A stretch of DNA of 64,000 nt from Gorsachius magnificus (GCA_034008185.1 CM067086.1:34989007-35053006), one strand, 5' to 3'; shown: positions 1 to 12,760, counted from the first letter of the stretch. The notes: generated by a model from the sequence alone, not told the origin. Numbers and translations: made by a program.

Positions 1-68
1 GCAAAGAAGAAGTTGTTGTAGTGCCCAAGGATAGACATAGTCGTGTACCAAGCTAAGTACAAAAATGA
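1..68 (-). CDS. RYR3: RYR3 exon E39 (partial, cut by window start), helix S3
   Basis: Reads SFLYLAWYTTMSILGHYNNF then FF plus two bases; the exon continues beyond position 1. Acceptor TCTGCAG at 69-70. This is the S3 helix of the channel domain; the following helices and the pore loop with its GGGIGD filter must lie outside the window. Confidence 0.95.
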
Positions 69-1137
69 CTGCAGAGAAAGTGAAAAGTGGCAGAATGTTA
101 GCAGGTGCTAATGTGCATTAGTGGATCCAGAGCACAGCCTTCTTTTAGGCACTCAAGTTGTGAAATAAAGTAACACACTCATGATTTGATTTGAATCCCA
201 GTCTGAATGTAATACATGTTCAAAAAGACTGTCTTACTCTATTACAATCTCCACTGTTCACTTAAGGAGTGTTTATCACTTAGTTATGCTTACGAGACCG
301 CTACCTTTACATATTTAAATGAAGTCTTCAGCATATATGTTATTAACATCAAAATCCTTAAAAAAAACCCCTTAAAACCATTTTGGTGGGGGAGCTTGTT
401 ACGCGGTACTTTAAATTTAAATACAGATTCTGGAGGAAAGAAACTGCATTGTATTCCCCTTGAGACCCTTTCCTCTGTTTAAGTCTCAGACCACGTCAGC
501 CAGGGCACCCAGAAAACCTAAGGCACGTAACACAGCTTATTCCTTTAACAAGCAGCGAACCTGAAGCCACTTGGACGTGAAAGCTCTTATTCAAGAACAA
601 TGGCTCAGTGCGCTTTTAGTGCGTAATGAATTTATACATTTTCAGTTGATTCACCTTGGCCTTCTTGTTTGGGGATGCTCAAGAGGATGCAAAAAGAGGA
701 TTCATAAAAAAAAGGAATTTTAATGTAAATGTGGTCCTTTCAAAGGAGGAGGTACGAAAGAAAAGAATTGACCATGTCAAACAAATGATTCAAGAATATA
801 AAAGGATAACTTTCTGTAGACTGTGCTTCGTTTTAGAAAAGGCACCTTTAGCAGCTAGATTGATTTCTACAAAATTAAATGAGTGTACTATTAACTTCCG
901 AAATGCTGACAATGTATTAAAGGTGAGGAGGTGCATATTGCCCTTTAGAATCAAAAGGAAAATTCTAACATAAATTAAAGCAATTACTACAACACAAGAC
1001 AGAAAGAACTATTTTAAAATGGCTCTGTAATGCAATATCATTTGTGTATGTTTGTTTAAAAGAAAAGCAGATGGTGGAAGACATACAATCATGTTTAGAG
1101 TAAATCAAAGCATATTCTTCTAGGCTAACATACTCAC

Positions 1138-1198
1138 ATTATCGGTGAAAACAACTCCGAGCTTCCAAATGTGGTACTTTGTATCAATGGAGCTTAAC
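1138..1198 (-). CDS. RYR3: RYR3 exon E38 (61 nt), start of S3
   Basis: Reads (W)LSSIDTKYHIWKLGVVFTDN. Acceptor TTCCTAG, donor GTGAGT. The family has SSIDMKYHIWKLGVVFTDN. It leads into transmembrane helix S3. The next intron (69-1137) has no recognised element. Confidence 0.95.
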
Positions 1199-1507
1199 CT
1201 AGGAAAACCAAAATTTTTGAAATGCATCAATGTCAAAATTAAATACTGAATTCTCTAAGTATAAACAACAAACTAGGTTTGACACTTCACATTTGTTTGC
1301 TGAAGGTGGTGATATACATTAGCTGTTTATTTTTTGAGTGATGTAGGTGCTTCATTTTTCAGAGAGTATTCATTCATTCTGAGCACCCATATACAGTTTC
1401 TAAACGACTGAAACTCGTGGAAGAATGTCCAAAGTAAGACACTGCCATATTCCAGACTTATGAAAATTAAAATGTACGTTAAAAGTAGTGAAATGTGGAA
1501 CCCAAAT

Positions 1508-1555
1508 TGTTCTGTCTAGTGTAAAAAAGAGGTAAGTGTTCTGTCTAGTGTAAAA
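1508..1555. repeat. imperfect 29-bp tandem repeat
   Basis: TGTTCTGTCTAGTGTAAAA occurs at 1508-1526 and again at 1537-1555, separated by AAGAGGTAAG. In the intron between E37 and E38. Confidence 0.93.
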
Positions 1556-2139
1556 TGTTTCCAAAATTACCAAGAGGAAAGGTAATGCCTTCTGCAAGAT
1601 TTTAAATATTTTATTAGCCATTAGATAACACGCGCACAGAAATCCTTCTTCTTGTGTGCCTTTAGTATTGGAGAAACCAAACTCCTGCAGGAGCCTAAAT
1701 CATTTGGGACTTGGATACTTTGAAGTAATTATCTTCACTGACGGATCAAGTCAGGAAAACATCTCTGAATTTTTTCTGGATACATGGCACCTAGATATTT
1801 GTTATCAATACTTTTCTATCCTTTGGTTTATAAACTAACTCTGCTGTAACACCTACAGAACTTTTAAATGCTGCAGTGATTATTGTCTAAAATAAGAGTA
1901 CCCAACTATATTAGTCAGCATCAACTCCTGTGATTTTTTTTCTTACAACACAAGTATTGTGTTTTGGTTTAGAACAAACAAAAAGCATTTTTGTTTTACT
2001 TCGACTTCAGGAAGACTTTTCCCTTTGAATTTTCCATGTTGAGGAAAACGTCACTACAGTTTCAATATAAAATCCATTTTTATCTTTGACAGTGAAGTTA
2101 TGCCAACACATGATTTGTCTATGAAGTCAGAAACCATAC

Positions 2140-2267
2140 CATGATACAAGAGATGCCTCTTCTGGTTCACTCTCTTCCACTGGGCTAAAATCAAGGGCAC
2201 TTTTGTCCAAACCCAGAAGTTCTGCTATGCGCTCTGCTCCATATAAGTCTCCGTATTTGTTAATAAC
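2140..2267 (-). CDS. RYR3: RYR3 exon E37 (128 nt)
   Basis: Reads VINKYGDLYGAERIAELLGL then DKSALDFSPVEESEPEEASL and VS(W). VINKYGDLYGAERIAELLGL is the RYR3 form and helps to separate it from RYR1/2. Acceptor TTTCAG, donor GTATGG. The intron downstream (1199-2139) contains a short tandem repeat. Confidence 0.96.
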
Positions 2268-2847
2268 CTGAAAATGGAAGAAGAGAAGCTTTTGCTCAGT
2301 GAAAGACCTCGGTGACATTCACCCTACTTTAAGTCAGTAGTTGTCAGAAACTAAAAGAAACCAACAAACCCAACTCTTTCAAAATTAACACTACTAGAAC
2401 AGCCAGAACTCCCAGGAAGTCAGGCGGGGGGAGCATAAAAAAGAAAAATAGAAGCATTAAAGGCTATTATCTGAAAGCTTATGTATAATTTGCCGTCATT
2501 TAAGATGGCATGTTTTTCTTTTTTTAGGGGGACGAGGGGGCTTTGTATCCTAAAGATGACAATGACAGAAAATTAGACCTGCGTGGCTGATTGACAGTAC
2601 AAAGTTATTTCGAATGCCTGAGTCTAGGAAGGAAACCACAGACTTCTGTCTTCCTCCTCCTCCCACCTACGCTGCAGCTGCCTGTTCACCGAGACATTTA
2701 CCACAACAATGACTTCCATAAAACAAATTTCAGTTCTCAATTATTTGTATACTTCTGTGTACAGAAGTATATTACACAGAGATATCCAAATTAACTGAAT
2801 AGTAGGTTATTGCTATGACTAACGTAATAGAAATATAAAAAGCCTAC

Positions 2848-2890
2848 CTTCCGTTTTACAAATTTGTCCCAGTAATTGTTAGGAAAGGAC
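2848..2890 (-). CDS. RYR3: RYR3 exon E36 (43 nt)
   Basis: Reads (P)SFPNNYWDKFVKRK, completing the S2-S3 linker motif. Acceptor ATGTAG, donor GTAGGC. The following intron (2268-2847) shows nothing notable. Confidence 0.94.
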
Positions 2891-5800
2891 CTACATAGGT
2901 AAGGCAAAGATATTTCAAGTTATTTAACTTGTTAGGGGAAAGAAAAAACCCAAACCAACAACAACAAAAGAAAACACCATGTTCCTGATTACTGCAGATT
3001 CTCATACAATTTCACACACTGCACTTCGAATTACAAGAACAATTTCTTTTCATGTGGACAACAGCTGTTATTAATCATCATTCGCTGCAATATCATCTTC
3101 CCCCCCCCCCCCTTTCTTTTTCACATCTATAATTATGATTGGCTACAAAAGGACAGCAGGCTAAAAACTACCACCTGATGAGCCCAACTCCTCAATAATA
3201 GCAGGGTAGTCACTGTAATATCATTCATCTCCTAAATAAATACTTTATTGCTCCTAGCCATGAAATCAAATATGGACAATCATTTTCAGAGGCAAATAAG
3301 AGAGTCTGGTAGCATAAATAATTTTTAAGGTCACTGGATTACATTTCAAATAGAGGCTGAACACTTGGGAACCAGCGTATAGTTTGCCAACAGAAAATTA
3401 AAATTCAAAAAATATTAAAATTGCAAAGATCATTTGGCAGGGGTTGGTGGTAATCTTGTTCTCAGGTGTATCATATTGTTACTGGATCTGACATCCCAGA
3501 ACAAGACAAGGTGAAACATATTTATAATTCTAAAGCTGCAAGACAGTTCAGCTAAAGAGCATTTTGCATCATCTGCCTCTGAGCAGCCATGCCCACACTG
3601 ATAATTAAAAGAAAAGCTACTGTGTATACAAAAGAGAAAGAAAAGAAGCAGTAAATCTTAAATATTGAAGAACTGTCAGGGTATCTTTTATTGAAAATTC
3701 CCTGCTTTTTGAGAGTAGTGAGCAACCATGATGCTTCAATAAGCAACCAGTTTTATCCAGGGGAGATCTTATGACAGCCACTAGGAAATACATCAGCTTT
3801 GACCTGCTAGACAAGGGATAGTGTTCTCTCTTATCAGTGACATTTCCCTGATCTTCAACTTGATCACAAAAAAAAAAAAAACGTTCTTGAACTGTCTTAT
3901 GGACAGCAGTGCCCAGGAATTCCTCATTCTGATGGTCTTAGTGTATATCATGTCAGTTTTGAAGAATGCCAATTAGCAGGAAACACTACAAAATTTAACG
4001 TTTTTCTCTCCCCAAATTCCTGGATGTAACACAGAGTTGAGCAAATACGCAGGCAGGTAAAAAAGTAAAATAACTGCTTAAACTAAAGGACAGTATTGGT
4101 AAAAGAAACTGTTAACATCGATGAATTGGATTCCAGAACACTGTTCTGCTGGGATGTGAGGCAAACTTCCCAACTACTATTAAGTGCTCATATTTTTATT
4201 TTTCTGAATTGAAGTTCTGAATGAAATTACTCCAGATAAAGGCAAATGGTTCCAGTGACTCGGGTGGTATTTTCTGGTCCAGTGGTCTATATTATTTCTT
4301 TCTTTGATTTCTCAGGCTTTTAAGCAAAGTATGTCTCTAATGTAGCAAGCTTGTGTCTCTCTCTCTTACCACAAACATCTAACGGTGCTGCATTTATCAG
4401 GGTACCTGTTCTGCCTTTTTAATTACTTTTTTTCCACTTCTAGAAAGCACATTTCAGTATATACACAGCAGTGGGCACCCTCCAGAAGTGGTTATCCTGA
4501 TGGTACAATACCTGCACTAAACCTCAATAGTCAGTTCACGTCAGAGGGGAGGATTAGTCTGCTTACATAGCCTTAATCTTATATTCAACTTCAGTAGATA
4601 GAGCAACATGCTGAGAACAGGCTGTGCAGCATGTCGTTTGGGATCAGCTGACAATATATCTCATTAATTCATGTTTGGTTTTGCTGAGGATAAACTTACT
4701 GGATGTCTAGATAGCTTGCTATCAGTAGTTAAAGAGAAGGGCTGGAAATTAAGCAAACTCTCCAGTTTCCCAATTACTTTCTAATTGTAACTTTAGTAAT
4801 ATGTGCTAGTCTGTATTTCTAACTGAAATTAAGGAAAATTCTTAAAATTCAGGGGTAGGAAAACAAAGTAGTCAAGAATTTCTGATACTTTAGACATTCT
4901 GATTTTAACGAAAGTAGTAAGGGCAAGTATAGTGTACAAAAATTGAGTATGACTGGTAATATAGGTATTTTGGCTATTTGGCAGCGTATTGTCACTCTAT
5001 GCATTTAGTTTATTATTTTTGCTGGCTTGTTTTTATCAAATACGTACTTATGCCTGTACATCCTAGTCACAACCGCTTTGTGACTTGTAACTTTGTGACT
5101 TCCAGCTTTCTTTTACTGTCCTTAAATTATGATACTATTAGGGAAAGACAGGAATCTAAGCCTAGGTGTACTAGTACCAAAATGTGATTCTAGTTGTTCT
5201 GAAAGAGTAAATTCTGAAAAATAGCCTGTAGACAAGGCATTGTTTCAAGAGAAGAGAGCTGACTTGCTGTATTTCTCTGTGTCACTCCTACAGACTGCTG
5301 CCACTTACTGGTATTTTTCTTTTTCTTGCCTACACTTGTATCATTCACTCACAGAACAGCAGGTGAGTCTCCTGGAATTGGTGTATGACTACTACAGTAT
5401 TTGCTAATGCATACAGCTTGACAGTAATTCCTGTCAGACCTACTCAAAATCTGGGATTGCTATTTTACTCTAGATGTACTTCTCTTGGCATATACAGATT
5501 TTGTTAGCAAGGAGTGGGAAAGAAAGGCAGGGGAATACTGCTACAGAATATGAAATTGAGTTCCTGAAAAGGATGGAAGTTATCTTTTTAAAACCTTCTC
5601 AATAGCGACTAATATGTGAAATGTCTTGGAGAGAGCTTGTGGGGGAAGAGGCTCAATCCTTGCAAATACTTGAGAAATGAAAGGGAGGTGGAATATACAT
5701 GTTATGATAGTATTTACTAAATAGACAGATAATTCAGGATTTCACATTAGAATCTACTACTGTAGCATCTGATATAAGGTGAAAAATGCCTTTCTTTTAT

Positions 5801-5901
5801 ATGAACTAGGTGGCAGGTGGACAAGGAATTTTCTAGATCAGTGGCTTAATGAGCTATAATATTTATAAACAGTTTACATATAACCATTTAATTTTACATA
5901 C

Positions 5902-6032
5902 GGGGTATTTATAACCAGGCGATCCCATTGTCCTTTAATATCATCTTCAGATGGTTGTTCAGTTATGTATAGTCCGTCAAATTCCAGCTTTCTAGCTACC
6001 TCCTTTTCTCTCTTGAATACAACCAGAGGCAC
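5902..6032 (-). CDS. RYR3: RYR3 exon E35 (131 nt), S2-S3 cytoplasmic linker
   Basis: Reads [20 protein letters not shown] then [20 protein letters not shown] and INT(P). Near-invariant in RyRs. Acceptor TTCATAG, donor GTATGT. The next intron (2891-5901) holds a C-run in a pyrimidine tract at about 3099-3111 and otherwise nothing recognisable. Confidence 0.97.
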
Positions 6033-6149
6033 CTATGAAAATGACAGTGGACATCTTTGTCATAGTTTATATATTTTTAGCAACCATGATATCTACCTAC
6101 AGTACTAAGTACTCTTTATGACACTATATAAGTCCAAACATCACACTAG

Positions 6150-6524
6150 CACCTCCCACAAGCAGATCAATGCCTAGCCAGTCTCTGAAGAGTGGCCGCC
6201 TTGGAAGTCAACCCATCCACCCCACCCCACCCCGCCCCCTTTTGATTGCTGGGCATGACGTTACGTGGTATGGAATATCTCTTTGATCTGTTCAGGTCAG
6301 CTGTCCCAGCTGTGCCCTCTCCCAACTTTGTGCCCCCTCTCAGTGTACTCTCTGGGGGATGCACAGAGTGGGTAAAGCAAAGAGAAAGCCTTCATGCAGT
6401 GCAAGTGCTGTTCAGCAATAACCGAAAGGTGGGTGTGTTACCAATACTGTTTTAACCACAAATCCAAAACACACACACTGCTATGAAGAAAGCTAACTCC
6501 ATCTCTGCCAGACTGAGTACACGA
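6150..6524 (+). mobile_element. probable bird ERVL-type LTR fragment
   Basis: Stretch with CACAAGCAGATCAATGCC, a C-rich tract (6216-6240), GGGCATGACGTTACGTGG, TATGGAATATCTCTTTGATC and TTCAGCAATAACCGAAAG. It strongly resembles an LTR-type repeat common in bird genomes, recognised from memory only. No coding sequence and no clear terminal duplication. It lies in the 636-nt intron between E34 and E35 and fills over half of it. Confidence 0.5.
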
Positions 6525-6668
6525 GGAAAACATCTACATATTGAATAGTGAGAATTTGTAAACAACTGGGTACAAATAGGTATTCCGGTATTAGCTCCAA
6601 AAATCACTTTGGGACACAGCTGATGTTCTTTAACAAATAATAGATTAGTAATAAGATTCAGAACTTGC

Positions 6669-6866
6669 CTTTAAGCAATAGTATCCAATCACACAAACAA
6701 AGGAGATGATAGTATGAACAACTGCCAGTGCTCTGAGAGCAGGTGCCATGTAACCTGTACTTTCTTCTAAAACAAAAAACACCATGCCCTCCTCCTCTTC
6801 CTCTTCATCAAAAGAGTTCCAGAGATTAGAGTCTTCCTCTACTTCATCAAGTGGCTCTTCTGTCAC
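6669..6866 (-). CDS. RYR3: RYR3 exon E34 (198 nt), acidic lumenal loop and helix S2
   Basis: Reads VTEEPLDEVEEDSNLWNSFD, an EEEEEEG run, MVFFVLEESTGYMAPALRAL, then AVVHTIISFVCVIGYYCLK. The last part is transmembrane helix S2; the first is the S1-S2 loop. The loop composition is typical of RYR3 and unlike RYR2. The exon ends AAG followed by GCAAGT, so the next intron has a GC donor. Its GTG first codon can look like a start but is internal. Confidence 0.95.
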
Positions 6867-9207
6867 CTGAAGAAAAATTCAAGCACACTGAAAACACACA
6901 AACTTAAAAGCTTTTCCTTTACTATAATGACAAATGATGTTTGCAAAGCCTGCTCATGGGAAGATGATAGAGCATGAGCTTTGAACAGTAATGTCCTTCA
7001 TTCTCACAGCAGAAATCTCCACATCATCTCATGTCACTGAAAAGCGAATGTAGAAAAAGCAAGCACAGGCATGACAGTTTACAAATCTCTCCTTTAACAT
7101 TGCCATGGCAAAACCAAAACAATGAAAAAGTTTGCAAAAATGTTTTCTCAGAAGAACCAAGCAATGCCATGGTTATCTAATATGACTGAATTTAGGGTTT
7201 GTTTTGTAATCTACATTGTCCCTGATTACTAGAGTCTAGAAAGAAACAAAGTTCTCAACTTTCATATTGTCCATAAATTTTTATTTCATGACTTAGTTTA
7301 GAGCTTACAAATTAATATTTAATCAATATTTCGTAAATACCCCAAGCCATAAAGCTGACAGACTGCCCTGAATTCTTCCAGTGACTTAAAAAACCTGGCC
7401 TTTAAAATAAAAGCCCTAAATACCCTTCTTTTGGCAGCTTTATCAGAAAGTTGAAGTCCTGTTCAGTCCTGTTTGGCTCCCACTGACCCTGTCCTATCTA
7501 TAACAGATGGACCTGCACTGATAAACAGAAACTTTTGTCCTCACCCTGCAATAGAATGGGTTGTTGTGTAACGCACAAGACCCATTGAAAAGCAAAAGAG
7601 AGTGTGGAGAAAGGACTGGCATAGACAAAAAACTTCTGCATATACCTTTGAAGTCCATCCTCTCTAACCATAAGGCATGGAGAGAGCGAGCCAAGAAGGG
7701 AGTCTTAAATAGCCCTGATGGTCTTTCTCCTGGAATGGTGCACATACATTGCACCCAGTTTTCAAAAGCCTTTTGCATCTTTACCTGCCCTGTCTCCGAG
7801 AGTGTAACTATGCTGTAGGAGTTGCTTTTCAAGATATTTGAGATCAGGATTCAGTTGCTTCTAGACTGAATGTTCAGCCAGCTGCTTTTGTGTTCTCTGA
7901 AGTTTTTGGTTGTGAACAGAACTAGAAATTGTAATACTGGAAACCACAAGATTCATCAGCTTATTGCAACTTGCATCCTAAATCTAGGAGGGCAAAATCA
8001 AAAGGCCCAGATTCCAGGATAAACGAGGACTTTTCTTACAGACTTCAAATCTGTAAGGAAAGTTTAAAAAAAAGAAGCTTTTATGGATGGGAGTTCTCTT
8101 TAGTGACTTATACTCCTTTTCATGGACAGAGTTTGTGAAGATTCAGGAATAAAATCACTGAAGGCTGCTGAAGATGTTCTACTTTGTATCATTGGGTTAT
8201 ACACCAGAACTTGAAACAACTCGTTAGGTTCAGGTAAGACCCTAAGATTAGGTTTAAAGTATGGATGTATAACCTTCTTCATTAGTGATACAGAAAAAGA
8301 ACTGTAGCCTACTATGAAAAACCTTCTCTTGCTTTACATTTCTTCTGCCTACTCATACTAATCAATTCAAGTTCCAATCCCACTATAGAAATATTTTCAT
8401 TGCAGCAGTCATTACCAACCATAATGGCAACGACAACAAGAAAATTGAGTAAATAAGTATGTAAACTGAATTATATTCTCACTTGGAAACACAGAACAGA
8501 AAAAAATATGCACTTGATGTTCATTAGAGATTACTAAATTTATGAAAAAGTATTAAAAGAGAAACTGAATAAAGCAAGCACTCCTCCCAAAATGCCAAAG
8601 GCCTGAAAGGCATTATGAATAAAAAAGATTATTAACAAATTAAGTATAGCTAAAACATATGAGCTCATCTAGTTAAATTGAAACATTAATCTGATTCTGA
8701 AATTACGTATAAACTATTTCCCAGTCAAAAATAATTGTAGTCAGTAGGATTCTTTAGAAAAAGCAGAAATACAATAATCGAGAATAGTCAGGTGAACTGA
8801 AGTCTTTCAGTATCTATAAAACAAACGAGTGAAAAAAATGCACCAGTTTTGACATTTGAGTTATGTTAGTCGCATTTAAAATTTCCCATGAAAATATTAA
8901 CAATCCAAACAAGAACAGACTTATGTGAGTAAATGAAAAATGCCTAGAAACACAAGTTCAACTATGAAGGATGAATGAAATAAATCTGGTTTTATTCAGC
9001 CTGATTAAGATAAAAACAGAATAGGTTTAACATCATAAATTTTAGTTACAAAATTTAAAATATTATTTTAACTACTTCATATCTAAATGAGCTAGTTTGT
9101 GTTCGAAGGGCTGGTAATAATGGCTTTATTAAACAAGCCTTGAAATAATCATTAAGTATTCCTCTGGAAGTAACCAAAAACATTTAAAGAACAATGTATA
9201 ACCTTAC

Positions 9208-9294
9208 CTTGTAAAATAGAAGAATAAAGTTGATGGCAAATGCAACAAATAGAGCAAGAAACCTTAAGTTATAAAAATTTCTTGCCAAGTAGTG
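9208..9294 (-). CDS. RYR3: RYR3 exon E33 (87 nt), transmembrane helix S1
   Basis: Reads [20 protein letters not shown] then INFILLFYK, a membrane helix ending in a Lys, near-identical across RyRs. 29 whole codons. The acceptor follows a long T/G tract (A/C-rich on the plus strand); donor GTAAGG. The next intron (6867-9207) shows nothing recognisable. Confidence 0.96.
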
Positions 9295-9958
9295 CTGGAA
9301 GTAAAAAAACAAAAAAAAAACAAACAAAAAAACCAATTAGAGCTGGTCTGTAGCTAATATCAAGATAAGAAAAGTAGGCAGCAAGGTTTCTAAGAAAGTA
9401 AATACATGACTGTGTTGCCTTCATACACCAGATTTAATGAGCAAAGACATTTCTTGGCAGCCCAGTCTCCCATTTCATGGTAAAGCGGGATTAAAAATAA
9501 TGGGCTTAAAATTGCGACAGGGAAGATGAAATAGAATATTAAGGAAAACTTTCTAGAATGAAGCCTGGAAAAGAAATGCTAGAATACTGGAATAAACTAC
9601 TTCGGAAGATTTCACAGAGTTCATAATTTGATGTTTCTAAGAACAAAGAAGAATCTTACAGAAAATAGAATTACAGATTCTGAAAGTTAGATTATGGAAA
9701 ATAGGGAGCTCCTAGCCAGGAGCTCAAGAGGTTAATCTGTCCTGTTAGACAAAGATAGGAGGAATTACACACACAAACACTTTATTTATATATAACTCTA
9801 TGAAGTATTACAAAAATCACAAAAGACTGAATACAGCCAGACATTTGAAAACTCATGCCAATGTTCCTCTTATGACATTTCTCCCTTCAATATCAAATAA
9901 GTGTTCTATACTACACAAATAGAAATTCAATGACTAAAAGAATTTAAGAAAAACTTAC

Positions 9959-10127
9959 AAGCATTTTTGTTTGATAAATTTCCAAAGCTTTGAAGAAGTT
10001 AGCCATAACAGCCTCCGGTTTCTCAATTTTTTGTCCATGCCTTCGCTTCTTTTTCTTCACTTTCCCCTCTTCTAGCTGCTCAGATTGTACTTCCTTCGCT
10101 TTGTCTTGTTTCTCACCATCTTCCATG
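9959..10127 (-). CDS. RYR3: RYR3 exon E32 (169 nt), basic/acidic linker before S1
   Basis: Reads (D)MEDGEKQDKAKEVQSEQLE, then EGKVKKKKRRHGQKIEKPEA and VMANFFKALEIYQTKML. The KKKKRR and NFFKALEIYQTK parts match RYR3; the stretch between MEDGEK and KKKKRR is variable. Acceptor TTTCTAG, donor GTAAGT. The intron upstream (10128-11844) has no recognised element. Confidence 0.94.
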
Positions 10128-11844
10128 CTAGAAAAAAGGTTATCTAAACAAAAATACCTAGCCAAACTTCTGTAGAGTAAATGCATTCATTTTAGAAGGA
10201 ATTCTAATTCAGAAATTTGGCTTTGAAAGTTTGTTTTGACACTGGGAGAAGAATGACTGTAAGTAAAAGACTTCAGGTACACAGTAAACCCAGAGTAAAG
10301 AAAGTGACCTTAGTTTCAAATGATATGCAAGAATAGAGTTGTTGAGGGGACATCTAAAGAATAAAAAGCCAAAAACCAGGCAGAAGTTACTGCGCCAAGT
10401 GTGAAGCAGGTAATGTTTGCAAAAAGCAGTGACATGCATATATACTCAATATAAGCAACATCAAAATTCTAAGAGTTCATGTTTACTTTCTTGAGCCTGG
10501 GGCTGAAGAAGAGAAATAAAGCTTTGGGGATTTGGTACACAGTATCATAATTGAATCACAGTATCATAAAATGAATTCATTTCAGTCAAGGCAATAACTG
10601 TTGTTAGAGACACGAATGAGTAATAACAAGGAATTTTGCTTCAGAGGTTCACACCTTACAAAGTAAGCAGATGACAATCATTCCTCCTGCACCAACTGAA
10701 CTGCCTTTATGAAAATTAAGTATCCAGACTGTATGTAGTAATAGAGAAATTTAGTTACTAAAATAAAAAAAGAGCTGAATTTGCATATATGTAAAAGAAT
10801 GTTGAGGCACAGAAGTGGTTGAAAGTTTTGGGCATGAGGATAAAGAAATGCAGCATGCTGTTCCCTTTATCACACAGTAGGAATCATATGGTGCGTGTCT
10901 AAGAATGTGTTTGTCTTCTACCAAAAAAGTCCCTGTTGCAGCCTCAGAAATGTAAGCCATTTAAACTCAAATTTTTAAGCTGAAGGAAATTTGAATACGC
11001 AGCGAAAGTACTCGAGAGGAGAATTAAGCATGGTAGACGAGAAGACAACAGGGAATAGGGAAAATAAGTCCAATAAAATAACAGAGGTAGAAACAGATGA
11101 TGCTTATGGAAAAAATTTTAAAAATTAATTTTGGCAAATACAAGGAGAAAGATAAATGAGGCTGAAGTAAACATTTTAACCATTAAACAAAATAGAAAAC
11201 AAAACAAAAAAAAAGACTTATAGCTTTTGAATATGTAAGAATCTCTTGGAGATCTTTTGCATGTGTCTACAAATATTTTAAGGGCATTCATCAGACTGCA
11301 AGCCTATATTGTGGCTGCAGGTCCAGAAAGACAGCATGCCCCTTAAAAGTAGGATGCTGCTAAAGCAAGTTAAGCATTTTAGAAGTTGTTTATAAGGCAG
11401 TTTTATGTATCTGCTGTCAAGTTCACAACTTGAGAACAGATAAAACAGCAATAATAAAAAGATTAGTCAAATCTTGTGTTTCAGTGCCTGAAGATTATAA
11501 TGGGTAGTAGGGAAAGTGTAAATAGCAGTAATGACAAGCAGCAGAGTTTTTCTGAAGACCGGTGCTCATTTTTAAAGGTAGTTACGGGAATTTTTAAAAA
11601 GATAACAGTCATAGATTTATACATGCAGAATTGTCAAGGGCCACAAAAATCAGATTACCGTTTTGTTGCCCACTGAGATGATCTGCCACCTCTTAGGGAC
11701 TGTGCTACTTTTCCAAATACTGATATGACAAAGTGTACATAAAGTGCTTTCAATACTGAGCATTGCTTGGATTCTTTCTGGCCAATTTATCTAATATTAG
11801 GAAGTAGCAAGGAATTAATCAGGACTTCTGTAAAAATAACTTAC

Positions 11845-11903
11845 TCTGCCTTCTCAGCTTCTGCTTTTCTTTCTGTTTCAGCTTCTTTTGCAATTTCAGA
11901 TAT
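11845..11903 (-). CDS. RYR3: RYR3 exon E31 (59 nt), charged linker
   Basis: Reads ISEIAKEAETERKAEAEKA(D), a Glu/Ala/Lys helix replacing the mammalian AEMKAANEAEGKVESEKAD. Phase 0 in, phase 2 out, joining E30 and E32. Acceptor TTTGCAG, donor GTAAGT. The intron before it (11904-15590) carries a CR1 copy, an old CR1 relic and a 28-bp tandem duplication. Confidence 0.9.
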
Positions 11904-12517
11904 CTGCAAAAAGTATTTTAACTGTCAAAATGGATCCATTCAAACATTTTGCTAACTTTAATCACTGTTTTCTAAGAAAGAAAATTATCACACCATATTT
12001 TTTATAACACTTTGCACTTTTAAAGTGTTAGATTTTTAAAAATACACAGCTCAGACTAGATTTTAACAGGGAAAAAAGCAGAAATTCTTCTGATAGCCTT
12101 TTGCAGTATAGTCTTATCAATACTGTAACTAGCCCAGTTGACTGAACAATGTAAAGTAATTACACATGGTTATCAGACAGATTATGTGACCGGTTGAGGG
12201 TAACTACATCCAGATCATACCCTAATACAAAAGTCACTCACAAAGACTCAGTGCAGTTACTGATTACGTGGAAAATGAGCATCAGTTTGCCTCATTCCAA
12301 ATATGAAACGAGGAATAATAATGTATCAGTGATAGCATCAAAAATCTGAAAAAGATCCGTGTAATTATCAGATATTACAAAACCCAATTACTTTGTCAAG
12401 ATCAACTGATGCAATTGAAAACAGACAAATATTTAAACAACTTTTACTTATGCAATGTTTTCTTCAAACTAGATCGTTCATTAAACCTTTACTGGCACAC
12501 CTCACAACCATCCAAGT

Positions 12518-12760
12518 ATGTGTTTACAACATTCCCTTGAGATAAGGAATACCAATACACAATTTTACAGATGGCTAACTGCAGCAAAGAATCTTGGGAC
12601 TGGATTTCAAACACGTTCAGGCTCAGTGTTGCAAGACCAAAGTAAACTCATTTCCAGTGCAGTTTGGGTATCTAAGCTTTACTGGAAATCAGAGATGCAG
12701 GCTCCGAAGTCCTAGATTCGCAAAGGAATCTAAAGTATCTAAATTTTGTTACCATTCACT
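12518..12760. other. possible very old SINE-like remnant
   Basis: ATTTTACAGATGGCTAACTG near 12561-12580 resembles the conserved core of ancient amniote SINE/LINE tails (ATTTTACAGATG...AACTG). It is followed by palindrome-like steps (GTATCTAAG, GGAATCTAAAGTATCTAA). Not enough similarity to name a family. Overlapping short ORFs here are noise. Confidence 0.25.

Noticed and set aside
656..973. 105-codon plus-strand ORF rich in Lys/Arg
   Set aside because: Lies in a RYR3 intron, opens at a non-ATG codon, has no recognisable domain, and its composition is that of A-rich intron sequence.
3099..3111. C-run as part of a structured or telomere-like repeat
   Set aside because: Plain homopolymer in a pyrimidine tract; no repeat unit.
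7494..7832. 112-codon minus-strand ORF with an overlapping 85-codon plus-strand ORF
   Set aside because: No RyR similarity, would break the E33-E34 reading frame, and no splice sites fit. Judged to be chance ORFs in intron.
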